The notes under the pieces are model-generated. The model did not search any database. It had not been told where the DNA came from and saw only the letters and a list, made by a program, of their open reading frames with translations. From NCBI RefSeq assembly GCF_017352215.1, contig NZ_CP071444.1, positions 1,674,001 to 1,738,000 of the forward strand: DNA of 64,000 nt. The letters run 5' to 3'. This DNA is from Alkalibacter rhizosphaerae (lineage in GTDB: Bacteria; Bacillota; Clostridia; Eubacteriales; Alkalibacteraceae). The translations under genes and the position numbers were made by a program. Shown piece after piece: positions 27,484-35,105 of the stretch. Positions within the stretch are counted from its first letter, which is position 1; the number at the start of each line of letters is the position of its first letter.

Positions 27484-28097
27484 TATTCCACCTCCCTGGT
27501 GATACCGGTGATCTCTTCTAAAACACTTGCAGGAATGGTCTGGTTGGCACTGACGGCATAAAAGGTCGCCCTATCGTTGAAGGTCCGTACGGAGGTTTCC
27601 ACCTCGTTTAATACATCGGCTTCAATGGCATCGGTTTTGTTCAAGAGGATGACATCTGCGTTGGTCAGCTGGTCTTTCAACAGCATTTCCATGGGACGGA
27701 CCAGTCTCATCCATCGTTTGGAATCTACAACACATGTTACCTGGATGGGCATGTCCGGCATGGACTCCAAGATGGTGGTTCGGATGTTATCCGGATAGGC
27801 GACGCCGGTCCCTTCCAACAAGATGAATTGGGGATGGAAATCTCGTATGACGTTATAAAGCCCGACTACCAGTTCTCCGGACATGGTGCAGCACACACAT
27901 CCTGAGAACATGTTGGCTACTTCGTATCCGCCGGATGCAAACATCTTTCCGTCCACGCTGATCTCTCCGATCTCGTTTTCAATAATGACCACTTGAGAGG
28001 AATCAACAGGATCGTCTCCAATGATGTGTTTTGCTATTTGCAGCATGACGCTGGTTTTTCCGGAACCCAGGAAACCTCCCAGGATAATGATTTTCAT
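27483..28097 (-). CDS. short CobW/HypB/UreG-family GTPase
   Basis: A 204-residue P-loop GTPase that would deliver a metal or cofactor to a target protein. Walker A is GGFLGSGKT (7-15), the metal-binding CxCC motif is GCVCC (66-70), and LLNKTD gives guanine specificity. It ends where the C-terminal CobW_C domain would begin in the usual 320-residue proteins. Nine bases separate it from the UroD-family gene upstream, so the likely client is that enzyme or its corrinoid partner. Confidence 0.85.
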   Translation of the reverse strand: MKIIILGGFLGSGKTSVMLQIAKHIIGDDPVDSSQVVIIENEIGEISVDGKMFASGGYEVANMFSGCVCCTMSGELVVGLYNVIRDFHPQFILLEGTGVAYPDNIRTTILESMPDMPIQVTCVVDSKRWMRLVRPMEMLLKDQLTNADVILLNKTDAIEADVLNEVETSVRTFNDRATFYAVSANQTIPASVLEEITGITREVE

Positions 28098-28106
28098 GAT
28101 CTCACC

Positions 28107-29126
28107 TTATTTGTATACGACTTTGCTCAATTTCTTAGCTTCATCGCGGATCCAACCGCCGACCCGTTGAACGTCCGGATCAAAATAATCCAGGGAAGTA
28201 ACGCCGCCGCTGAAAATGAATCCGCCGTCTCCAGCCAGTCTATCAAAGGTGTCTCTTACTTGTTGACGGACTTCTTCCTCGTCCACGTTGGGCCATGTAA
28301 TCGGCATGCGGTACTCGAATCCGCCGTTGATGGCCAATTTTTTCCCATACTTATTCTTTATGGCAACCAAATCGTTTTCGATCTGAGCCGGATCCCAGAC
28401 ATTGACGCCGATATCCACCATGGAAGGGATCAAATCTTCGCAACGGCCGCAGTTGTGGTAGAAAATGGGCACATTTTCTTCCCGCACCAGATCCAAACAC
28501 TGCTTGTAGCGCGGAACAAAGATCTCCTCAAAGAGTCTTGGAGAGATGAAAGGCTGCAGTTTGGATGCGGTATCATCCAGCAGATAATAGCCTTCCGGTT
28601 TGTAGTATTGCAACACATTTTTTGTAATATATAAGGAGTGCTCCAGCATATAATCCAGCAGTTCTTCCACTTCTTCCGTTTCTTCATAGATGGCGCACAG
28701 GCCTTCCGTAAAGCCCATGAAACCGATAAACTGTTGGAACAAGTCGGCATAACCGGCAATAACGAATGCGGTTTGATCCGGATCTTTCACGTATTTTGCC
28801 CGGTCTTCCCTTGCAGCGGCTTCCCAATCAAAACCGGTGTAGTCCGGTGCCTTTATGACATCTCTCCACTTGGTTACATCTGTAAGAATAAAATCATTGG
28901 GTTTCGGCAATGCTGCAAAATCGATGTCGTCGCCGGTAACAAATGTGACACCCCATGGATCTACACCGCCGCCCGGCCCTCGGAAACTTCCAAGGATCTT
29001 TGGGTCTGCCATAGACATCAAAGGTTCCATACCAGGTCCGCCAAAAGGGGATACGGGGACCCATTCCGGGGTTTCTCCTTTGGCTACTCTCAAAAAGTTC
29101 TCTTTAGGTGTTAAGTGTGCTGACAT
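28107..29126 (-). CDS. uroporphyrinogen decarboxylase-family (MtaA/O-demethylase-type) protein
   Basis: A 339-residue TIM-barrel protein of the UroD/MtaA family. Such proteins in anaerobes commonly transfer methyl groups between substrates, corrinoid proteins and coenzymes using zinc. YHNCGRCEDLI (about 236-246) fits the late H-x-C zinc site of the methyltransferase branch, and the protein lacks the Arg-rich start of true HemE. AAGGAGGTC precedes ATG 29126. First gene of an operon with CobW and the His-rich protein. Exact substrate unknown; no corrinoid-binding partner is present here. Confidence 0.78.
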   Translation of the reverse strand: MSAHLTPKENFLRVAKGETPEWVPVSPFGGPGMEPLMSMADPKILGSFRGPGGGVDPWGVTFVTGDDIDFAALPKPNDFILTDVTKWRDVIKAPDYTGFDWEAAAREDRAKYVKDPDQTAFVIAGYADLFQQFIGFMGFTEGLCAIYEETEEVEELLDYMLEHSLYITKNVLQYYKPEGYYLLDDTASKLQPFISPRLFEEIFVPRYKQCLDLVREENVPIFYHNCGRCEDLIPSMVDIGVNVWDPAQIENDLVAIKNKYGKKLAINGGFEYRMPITWPNVDEEEVRQQVRDTFDRLAGDGGFIFSGGVTSLDYFDPDVQRVGGWIRDEAKKLSKVVYK

Positions 29127-29330
29127 TGTTGACCTCCTTGTGATCGAGTTTTTTCTAATGCTAAAAATTACTTTGAAATTAGTATATCATATATTATAAT
29201 TAAAAAAAACAGAAAATAATATAAAATTAAATAAGATTGATAATTTGAAATATGGAGCAATCGTTGTTTTTCCGTGACGTTAAAAAAGTTTTGACATATA
29301 ATAAAAGATATTCAGAAAAGGGGGAGCCAG

Positions 29331-31010
29331 ATGACTCGTCGACAAGAAAAACCACAGCACAAAACAAACTGGGTGCTCTTTGCCATTTTGGGATTTATGA
29401 TCGTTTTGCTTTTTTTGGATCGTTGCTGTTCGGAAACAAACCTGCGGCTGGGCCAAAGCTCCTATTTTGAACAAAACGAAGGATGGAAGGTGGCGACGGA
29501 AGACTCCCAGTGGGAGGAAGTAACACTGCCTCACCAATTGGAAGCTTCTGTTGGAGAGAGATATTACTCCAGCTTTACTTTCTCGGAAGAAAACACTGCT
29601 GGGTCCATGATGCGGATACGGGCCTCCATGCAGGACGTTTTTGTATATCTGGACGGTCAGTTGATTTTTAAGAGCATCAAGCCGGAAAATGATCTCTATG
29701 AGATCCCCAATGCCAGCTTGTGGCATTTCGTCAACTTGCCGGAAGATCTGGACGGAAAAACCTTGACCATGGAGTGGGTGGCAAGGGAAGAAGCCTTTGC
29801 AGGTTGGATCAACGAGGTGGCCTTTGGAGAAGGGGACAGCCTTCTTTATAATTTGTTGGAAACACAGATATCCGGGATCTTTCTAACGTTACTGTTGTTG
29901 ATCTTTGGGATCATTGCCATCTTTGCTGCATTTTTCATGAAAAACTATCGGGAGAACCAGTTTCTATACCTGGGATTGTTTGCACTGAGTACCAGTGTTT
30001 GGGTTTTCTCTGAAGCCAAGCTGATGCAGTTGATCACGGGAAACTGGTTCTTTGTCGGTGGGATCAGCTATATCATGCTGGCTTTGATGCCCGGATTTTT
30101 TCTCATGTTTTTAAAAAATGGAGTCTTGCGGCGTTATCAAAAATATGCCCTGGCCATGGCCCTCTTCTTCTTTGCAGAATGCGGAGTAAATTTGCTTCTC
30201 CAGGTGACGGGTGTAGCCAGTTTGTTTACGACCATCAAGGTAAACAACGCCCTGATGGCAGCAGGGGCCCTGGCGGTGGCGGGAATGCTGATTTGGGAAG
30301 GCTTCAAATATAAGAACGCCGATGCCAAAAAGATCTTGTCCTATTTCTCCGTGTTCATGATCGTTGTTTTGCTGGAAGTCGTCCAATTTTTCATTGGTCG
30401 CTATGAATACATATCGGCCTACAGTCGATTGGCGGTGGTGATGTTTTTCGTCATGTTGGGAAGGGACTCCCTCTTGAACTTCAACGAACTGGTGAGCAAG
30501 GAAAAAGAGCGGATCGTATTGCAGAAGATCGCCTATATGGATATCCTTACCGGCGGTAAAAATAGAACCGCATTTGAAAGAGACGCAGAACAAATGGTGG
30601 CGGAAAATCCGGACCAGAATTTCCGGCTGGTGTTTTTGGACATCAATAATTTGAAGGCCATCAACGATACTTTTGGTCATGCCCAGGGAGACCGATTGAT
30701 CAAAACCTGCCATCAATTGCTGGAAAGTTCATTTGGCAGTTATGGGGAGATCTATCGGCTTGGTGGGGATGAGTTTGCCTGCTTGATGCAGCAAACAGAG
30801 GAAGAATTGTACCAGGAGCATCTGACAGCATTACAGGAGCAATTGAAGGGATTGAAGGACTGGCAACCCTACTCGGTGGAAGTGGCCATAGGCAGCGATA
30901 TCTACTGGGCTGACAAGAACGAAGGATTTCGGGATTTCTATCATCGGGTGGATCAGCTGATGTATAAAGACAAAAGAAAATTAAAAGGTTCATTAGGAGG
31001 AGGAAAATGA
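29331..31010 (+). CDS. membrane diguanylate cyclase with extracellular beta domain
   Basis: A 559-residue protein. A membrane helix (14-30) leads to an extracytoplasmic beta-sandwich (about 40-175) like 7TMR-DISM extracellular domains; about seven membrane helices follow (185-385) and then a GGDEF domain with intact RLGGDEF near residue 480. It should make cyclic-di-GMP in response to an external ligand. GGGGGAG is placed before the ATG. The upstream 200 bases are very AT-rich. The next gene overlaps it in an ATGA. Confidence 0.9.
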   Translation: MTRRQEKPQHKTNWVLFAILGFMIVLLFLDRCCSETNLRLGQSSYFEQNEGWKVATEDSQWEEVTLPHQLEASVGERYYSSFTFSEENTAGSMMRIRASMQDVFVYLDGQLIFKSIKPENDLYEIPNASLWHFVNLPEDLDGKTLTMEWVAREEAFAGWINEVAFGEGDSLLYNLLETQISGIFLTLLLLIFGIIAIFAAFFMKNYRENQFLYLGLFALSTSVWVFSEAKLMQLITGNWFFVGGISYIMLALMPGFFLMFLKNGVLRRYQKYALAMALFFFAECGVNLLLQVTGVASLFTTIKVNNALMAAGALAVAGMLIWEGFKYKNADAKKILSYFSVFMIVVLLEVVQFFIGRYEYISAYSRLAVVMFFVMLGRDSLLNFNELVSKEKERIVLQKIAYMDILTGGKNRTAFERDAEQMVAENPDQNFRLVFLDINNLKAINDTFGHAQGDRLIKTCHQLLESSFGSYGEIYRLGGDEFACLMQQTEEELYQEHLTALQEQLKGLKDWQPYSVEVAIGSDIYWADKNEGFRDFYHRVDQLMYKDKRKLKGSLGGGK

Positions 31011-31501
31011 CGGAAAGCAGACAGAAAGTTTTTGATGTACTGGAACGTTTGGGGATCCAGGTGGAATGGGAAGAACACCCCCCGGTATTTACCATAGATG
31101 AAATGGACGATCTTGGGATCAGTGGCCGGGGCTGTGTCGTTAAGAATCTTTTCTTGAGGGATGCTAAAGGGAAACGACATTTCCTCGTTGTTCTGGCCAA
31201 GGACAAGCAGGCGGATCTGAAAGGCTTGCAGGAAAGAATCGGATGCAGCAAGTTGAGTTTTGCTTCAGAAGACCGGTTGAAAAAGCACTTGGATTTGACC
31301 AAGGGAGCTGTGACGCCCCTTGGTGTCATAAATAATGAGGATCGGACCGTGGAAGTGATCCTGGATGGAGATCTGGTGGGGCAAAACAGATTGGGAGTCC
31401 ATCCCAACGACAACATGGCCACTTTGTGGATCGCCTATGAGGATCTATTGAAACTCATCAAGGATCATGGCAATCCGGTGACCATATTGGATGAACTTTA
31501 A
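31007..31501 (+). CDS. prolyl-tRNA editing protein ProX/YbaK family
   Basis: A 164-residue single-domain deacylase of the YbaK/ProX family, which clears misacylated (usually alanyl- or cysteinyl-) tRNA-Pro in trans. EEHPPVFTIDEM, KNLFLRD and TPLGVINN are family segments; the conserved lysine lies in VVKNLF. Length fits free-standing ProX, called PrdX when beside proline reductase genes, which are not seen here. ATG overlaps the diguanylate cyclase stop. A terminator follows directly. Confidence 0.9.
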   Translation: MTESRQKVFDVLERLGIQVEWEEHPPVFTIDEMDDLGISGRGCVVKNLFLRDAKGKRHFLVVLAKDKQADLKGLQERIGCSKLSFASEDRLKKHLDLTKGAVTPLGVINNEDRTVEVILDGDLVGQNRLGVHPNDNMATLWIAYEDLLKLIKDHGNPVTILDEL

Positions 31502-31506
31502 GATCA

Positions 31507-31536
31507 AACTCTCTGTCCTTATGCAGGGAGTTTTTT
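31507..31536 (+). terminator. intrinsic terminator after ProX gene
   Basis: AACTCTCTG (31507-31515) pairs with CAGGGAGTT (31524-31532), with T-run 31531-31536. Confidence 0.85.
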
Positions 31537-31593
31537 CTTTGGGAACCGCATTGTTTGATATAATGAAAGAAAATGGGATCAGGAGGATTTGCT

Positions 31594-32001
31594 ATGGACG
31601 TGGAAGTGGTTGCAGCTATCTTGATGGAAGGCGGAGAAGTTCTGTGCATGCAGCGAAAAGAGGGACGCTACGATTACCTGTCCTACAAATACGAGTTTCC
31701 CGGTGGGAAGCTGGAACCGGGCGAAAGCCGGGAAGAAGCCTTGGAACGAGAGCTGATGGAGGAGATGGAACTGGACGTGACAATAACTCCGGGCGAATTT
31801 TTGACCACCGTGGAACATCAGTATCCAGACTTCCGTTTGGTGATGCACTGCTATGTTCATAACATGACGGATCGGACTTTCCATCGGAAGGAACACCATT
31901 CCCACCAATGGGTGGGTGTTGATCGGTTGGAGACCTTGGACTGGGCCCAGGCAGACTGGCCGGTGGTGGAACGATTGAGTCGCTTACTATCGGGTAAATA
32001 A
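31594..32001 (+). CDS. Nudix hydrolase (MutT-like)
   Basis: A 135-residue Nudix protein. The Nudix box runs from GGKLEPGES to RELMEEMEL, about residues 38-60, with the usual final Gly replaced by Glu. Members hydrolyse nucleoside diphosphates linked to another moiety; CTP-pyrophosphohydrolase or 8-oxo-dGTP sanitation are likely by resemblance. ATG 31594 follows AGGAGG with seven bases between; ATG 31573 has no site. TATAAT at 31559-31564 may be its -10 element. Confidence 0.9.
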   Translation: MDVEVVAAILMEGGEVLCMQRKEGRYDYLSYKYEFPGGKLEPGESREEALERELMEEMELDVTITPGEFLTTVEHQYPDFRLVMHCYVHNMTDRTFHRKEHHSHQWVGVDRLETLDWAQADWPVVERLSRLLSGK

Positions 32002-32034
32002 CATCCATAGAAAAGACAAGGTGGTGGAACATCC

Positions 32035-32382
32035 ATGAAATCAGCAAAAATCATATCAGGTATCGGCATAGTGGCCATGACAGCTGCCCTTATTCAAGGG
32101 TTTGCCATGGGAGATTTTTTTGTAGACGGTGGAGAGATCCTATCCAATCCATGGGGCATTGTTTCCATGGTGGATCTATATGTGGGGTTTGTTCTCTTTT
32201 CCTGCTGGATCGCATTTCGGGAAAAAAGTGTATTCGTCTCCATCGTATGGATCGCAGCCATGATGATCTTGGGATTCTTTGCCGGTAGTCTCTACGTCTT
32301 CATTCATTTGTATGCCAGCAAGGGAGACTGGTTACGGTTTTTCCTGGGTCATCGAAAAGAGGGTCTGGTTCCTACGAAGTGA
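32035..32382 (+). CDS. DUF1475 membrane protein
   Basis: A 115-residue protein with three hydrophobic helices (about 5-22, 45-60, 68-90). MVDLYVGFVLFSCWIAFRE is the conserved core of DUF1475. A purine-rich AAGGTGG precedes ATG. Its role is unknown. It ends close to a strong bidirectional terminator shared with the convergent UroD-type gene. Confidence 0.75.
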   Translation: MKSAKIISGIGIVAMTAALIQGFAMGDFFVDGGEILSNPWGIVSMVDLYVGFVLFSCWIAFREKSVFVSIVWIAAMMILGFFAGSLYVFIHLYASKGDWLRFFLGHRKEGLVPTK

Positions 32383-32405
32383 ATAAAAACACAGATCCAA
32401 TAAAG

Positions 32406-32442
32406 AACGAAAGCATATCACCCTGGGTGATATGCTTTCGTT
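32406..32442. terminator. 18-bp perfect bidirectional terminator
   Basis: Arms 32406-32423 and 32425-32442 are perfectly complementary around a single T. The stem begins AACGAAAGC, giving U-rich ends in both directions between convergent genes. Confidence 0.85.
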
Positions 32443-32444
32443 TG

Positions 32445-33830
32445 TCATATAAGCAGATTCATATAGGAGACAAAGATGTCGTGGCTGATGCTTTCGTATC
32501 TCGCCTTTGCGTGATCTGTCGCATGTGGATAGCGGGCTATGTGGCTTTCCCAGTCAAAGAGGTATTTTGATTTCACATCTGGTACGACAGCCAAGTCGCG
32601 TTGGAACCCTTCCGAATTCAATGGAGTCCCGAAGGATTCGCCGGGGTTGTCATAAACCATGTAGTCTTTGAGGAAGTTGTTGAGGGCAGCCCAGGTTTCA
32701 ATGTTGGCGTCTTTTGGTCCCAAAGGAGATTTGTCAAATCCAAAGAGATATCCGCCTCCAGGCATCATGATGTCCAAAAACTCTTTGGCCCGGTCCACGA
32801 TTTGCGCCGGTGTATCCATTTTCAGGGAGCTTACCGGGAATAAGCCCGTCAAAATGAATTTTTTACCCAACTTTTCTTTGATGATTTTTGGGTCGCCGTA
32901 CTCAAACTGGATCTTGGTTCCGGCAGGCAGTTCTTCCAGGAGGATATCCAAATAGCGCATCCAATTGTCTTCGCAGAAAATAGAGGGACGTATCCCAAGA
33001 GCCGCATATTGCTGCAGTTGTTTTTTGAACGTCGGCATGTAAAGTTCCACAAAATCTTTTTCACGCATGAACGTCGGCATGTGCAGAGGCAGGAAGCAGC
33101 CGCCTTCCGGATGAGCTAGTGCCGGAAGCCCCCATTTGAAAACCAGGGGAAGAACAGCTTCGCAGGCTTCTTGCACCAGAGTGGGATTCCGGCGAATGTC
33201 CTTGCTGATGCCGGAGAAACTTCGCAGCTGGTCTGCAACAAAGTCCATTGGAGCTTCGGAAATCGCAAAGGACCCTCTTGGTGATCCAGGATAATAACCG
33301 TACTTTTCCACCAATCCGCCATAGATGGGAAGGAAGTTTACCGTATCCTGGGTCAAGGACGTTTTGGCCATTTCCAAGTAGGTAGAGCGTTGGATGGGAT
33401 CGTCCAGGGAGAGCATGGGATGTTGGTTGGGAACGACTTCCTCCACCAGATAATCGAAACCTCTTTCGATGAGTTCCGGATAACCGGAAGCATCCATGCC
33501 CATCACTTCCGGGTGCTGCATTTGTCCTGTCTGGCTCATGACGAAGTTGTTGGAGTGGAGCAGTTCATAAAAGGATGGCGGTCTGGTCAATACCAGATTG
33601 GGTGGCGCTACGGGGCAGGAATCCGAATAGATTTTTTGGCATAACGTATCTGCTGAATCGGCCAGCATATTAAAATCATACTGGTAGGAAACAGGATCCA
33701 GTCCACCCTGATCTGCAAGGATGGAATAGGGTATGGATGCAGATACGGGCAAACGTTTTGGCAGCTTGTTGTTGTAAAAATCACGGTAAATTTGCTTGCG
33801 TTCTTCGACGGTACTTTCAGGATTGGTCAT
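32445..33830 (-). CDS. uroporphyrinogen decarboxylase-family protein (long form)
   Basis: A 461-residue UroD-fold protein about 120 residues longer than HemE. It lacks the HemE N-terminal motif, so it should belong with the anaerobe methyltransferase-like branch. PEGGCFLPLHMPTF and the late PGGGYLFGFD are recognisable family strands. ATG 33830 follows GGAGGT by six bases; a longer frame to 33863 has no binding site. It has its own transcription unit, separated from the other UroD-type gene (28107) by several unrelated genes. Substrate unknown. Confidence 0.72.
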   Translation of the reverse strand: MTNPESTVEERKQIYRDFYNNKLPKRLPVSASIPYSILADQGGLDPVSYQYDFNMLADSADTLCQKIYSDSCPVAPPNLVLTRPPSFYELLHSNNFVMSQTGQMQHPEVMGMDASGYPELIERGFDYLVEEVVPNQHPMLSLDDPIQRSTYLEMAKTSLTQDTVNFLPIYGGLVEKYGYYPGSPRGSFAISEAPMDFVADQLRSFSGISKDIRRNPTLVQEACEAVLPLVFKWGLPALAHPEGGCFLPLHMPTFMREKDFVELYMPTFKKQLQQYAALGIRPSIFCEDNWMRYLDILLEELPAGTKIQFEYGDPKIIKEKLGKKFILTGLFPVSSLKMDTPAQIVDRAKEFLDIMMPGGGYLFGFDKSPLGPKDANIETWAALNNFLKDYMVYDNPGESFGTPLNSEGFQRDLAVVPDVKSKYLFDWESHIARYPHATDHAKARYESISHDIFVSYMNLLI

Positions 33831-33950
33831 GAGATACCTCCAAATTTTATAAGATGGATTCATTATATCATATCTAAGTTATCTTATTGAACCTGGATGA
33901 TTATGTTCCAAGAACTGCTTTTTCGATGCCATTTTTTCATAAAACTGAAC

Positions 33951-33966
33951 CTTATGAACTCATAAG
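33951..33966. repeat. small perfect dyad before FabK-like gene
   Basis: CTTATG (33951-33956) and CATAAG (33961-33966) around AACT, just upstream of the promoter at 33977; a possible operator half of MarR or HxlR type, but short. Confidence 0.3.
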
Positions 33967-33976
33967 TGAATCCTAT

Positions 33977-34005
33977 TAGACTGCGTTTTTACCGAATGAT
34001 AAAAT
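33977..34005 (+). promoter_or_regulatory. promoter for FabK-like gene
   Basis: TAGACT (33977-33982) and TAAAAT (34000-34005) with a 17-base spacer; the start codon lies 35 bases further on. Confidence 0.4.
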
Positions 34006-34040
34006 TAAGTCAAACTAACGTTGAAAAGGGGAAATGAAAA

Positions 34041-35015
34041 ATGAGTAATCGAGTTTGTGACATTCTCGGAATTGAGTATCCCGTAATACAAGGAGCAATG
34101 GCATGGACGTCAATGTCTCCATTAGTAGTTGCCGTTTCGGAAGCTGGAGGACTTGGAGTTTTAGGTAGTGGTTTTATGCCGGCGCATATTATAGCAGCAC
34201 AGGTAGAAGAAGTGAGGAAGGCAACCGATAAACCATTTGCAGCCAATTTATTCTTGGATCCTGGTCCTCAGCTGGAAATAGGATGTCAGGCGATCATTGA
34301 TAACAAGGTTCCCGTAGCATATGTGGATACACTTAATCTATTGGAATATGATATGGCTAAAAAATATTATGACCGCCTGCACGCAGCAGGATGCAAAATA
34401 GTTGCTAAAATCAATTGCCTTTCCGATGCTTTGGTTGCAGAAAAAGCAGGAGCAGATGTCATTATTGCAAAGGGTGTTGAAGGTGGCGGACATTGCGCAA
34501 AAATCAGTGGAAGCGTTCTTCTGGCGGAAGTGACCCAAAATATTTCTTCGGTTCCCATCGTCGCTTCGGGAGGCATCGCGATCCCAATTCAAGCCGCAGC
34601 TTGCACGGTCGTTGGAGCGGAAGGTGTGGAAATGGGGACAGCGTTTGTCGCTACCTTTGAATGTCCTGTTCATGAAAATGTAAAGAATGCCATCGTTAAA
34701 GCGCAAGATATTGATATCATATCGTGTGGAAGTTGTACAGGCGAACCCAGCTGGCAGATCAATAACAATTTAGCAAAACGTCTGGTAGAAATTGAAGAAA
34801 CCAATACAAAGGTTGCAGCAGCTCCATTATTTATGGAAGCATCGGAAGGATCTTTGAGAATAGCTTCTTTAGAAGGAGAGGTAGAAGAAGCCGGGGCGGT
34901 CTTGAGTGGACAGGTTGCCGGTCTCATCCATTCGATCCGCCCGGTAAAAGAACTGGTGGCAGATTTCTGTGTTGAATGGGAAGCATGCCTCAAACAAACA
35001 TACACATTAATGTAA
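34041..35015 (+). CDS. FabK / nitronate monooxygenase-family flavoprotein
   Basis: A 324-residue FMN-binding TIM barrel. NRVCDILGIEYPVIQGAMAW is the family opening, EGGGHCAK the segment around the catalytic histidine, and VASGGIA plus GVEMGTAF bind the FMN phosphate. FabK (enoyl-ACP reductase II) and nitronate monooxygenase cannot be told apart safely by eye; no fatty-acid genes are adjacent. By eye the gene is richer in A/T third bases than its neighbours and stands alone with its own promoter and terminator, which hints at acquisition. GGGGAAATG precedes ATG. Confidence 0.85.
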   Translation: MSNRVCDILGIEYPVIQGAMAWTSMSPLVVAVSEAGGLGVLGSGFMPAHIIAAQVEEVRKATDKPFAANLFLDPGPQLEIGCQAIIDNKVPVAYVDTLNLLEYDMAKKYYDRLHAAGCKIVAKINCLSDALVAEKAGADVIIAKGVEGGGHCAKISGSVLLAEVTQNISSVPIVASGGIAIPIQAAACTVVGAEGVEMGTAFVATFECPVHENVKNAIVKAQDIDIISCGSCTGEPSWQINNNLAKRLVEIEETNTKVAAAPLFMEASEGSLRIASLEGEVEEAGAVLSGQVAGLIHSIRPVKELVADFCVEWEACLKQTYTLM

Positions 35016-35039
35016 GGCTTTGTACTCCATGAGCCAACG

Positions 35040-35073
35040 AAAAAGCGTCCCTGGGTGAAAGGGGACGCTTTTT
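35040..35073. terminator. bidirectional terminator
   Basis: AAAAAGCGTCCC (35040-35051) pairs with GGGACGCTTTTT (35062-35073) between the convergent FabK-like and glycyl radical genes. Confidence 0.9.
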
Positions 35074-35105
35074 CTATGCTATTAAAAAGGGTGAGATTGG
35101 TATGG

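Noticed and set aside
29291-29302. TTGACA directly followed by TATAAT upstream of the diguanylate cyclase gene.
   Set aside because: The two hexamers touch with no spacer, so they cannot serve as one promoter; other boxes at proper distance are weak in this AT-rich stretch.
28107-33830. Haem biosynthesis (HemE) for the two UroD-family genes.
   Set aside because: Both lack the HemE N-terminal arginine motif and no other haem genes are present; the methyltransferase branch fits better.
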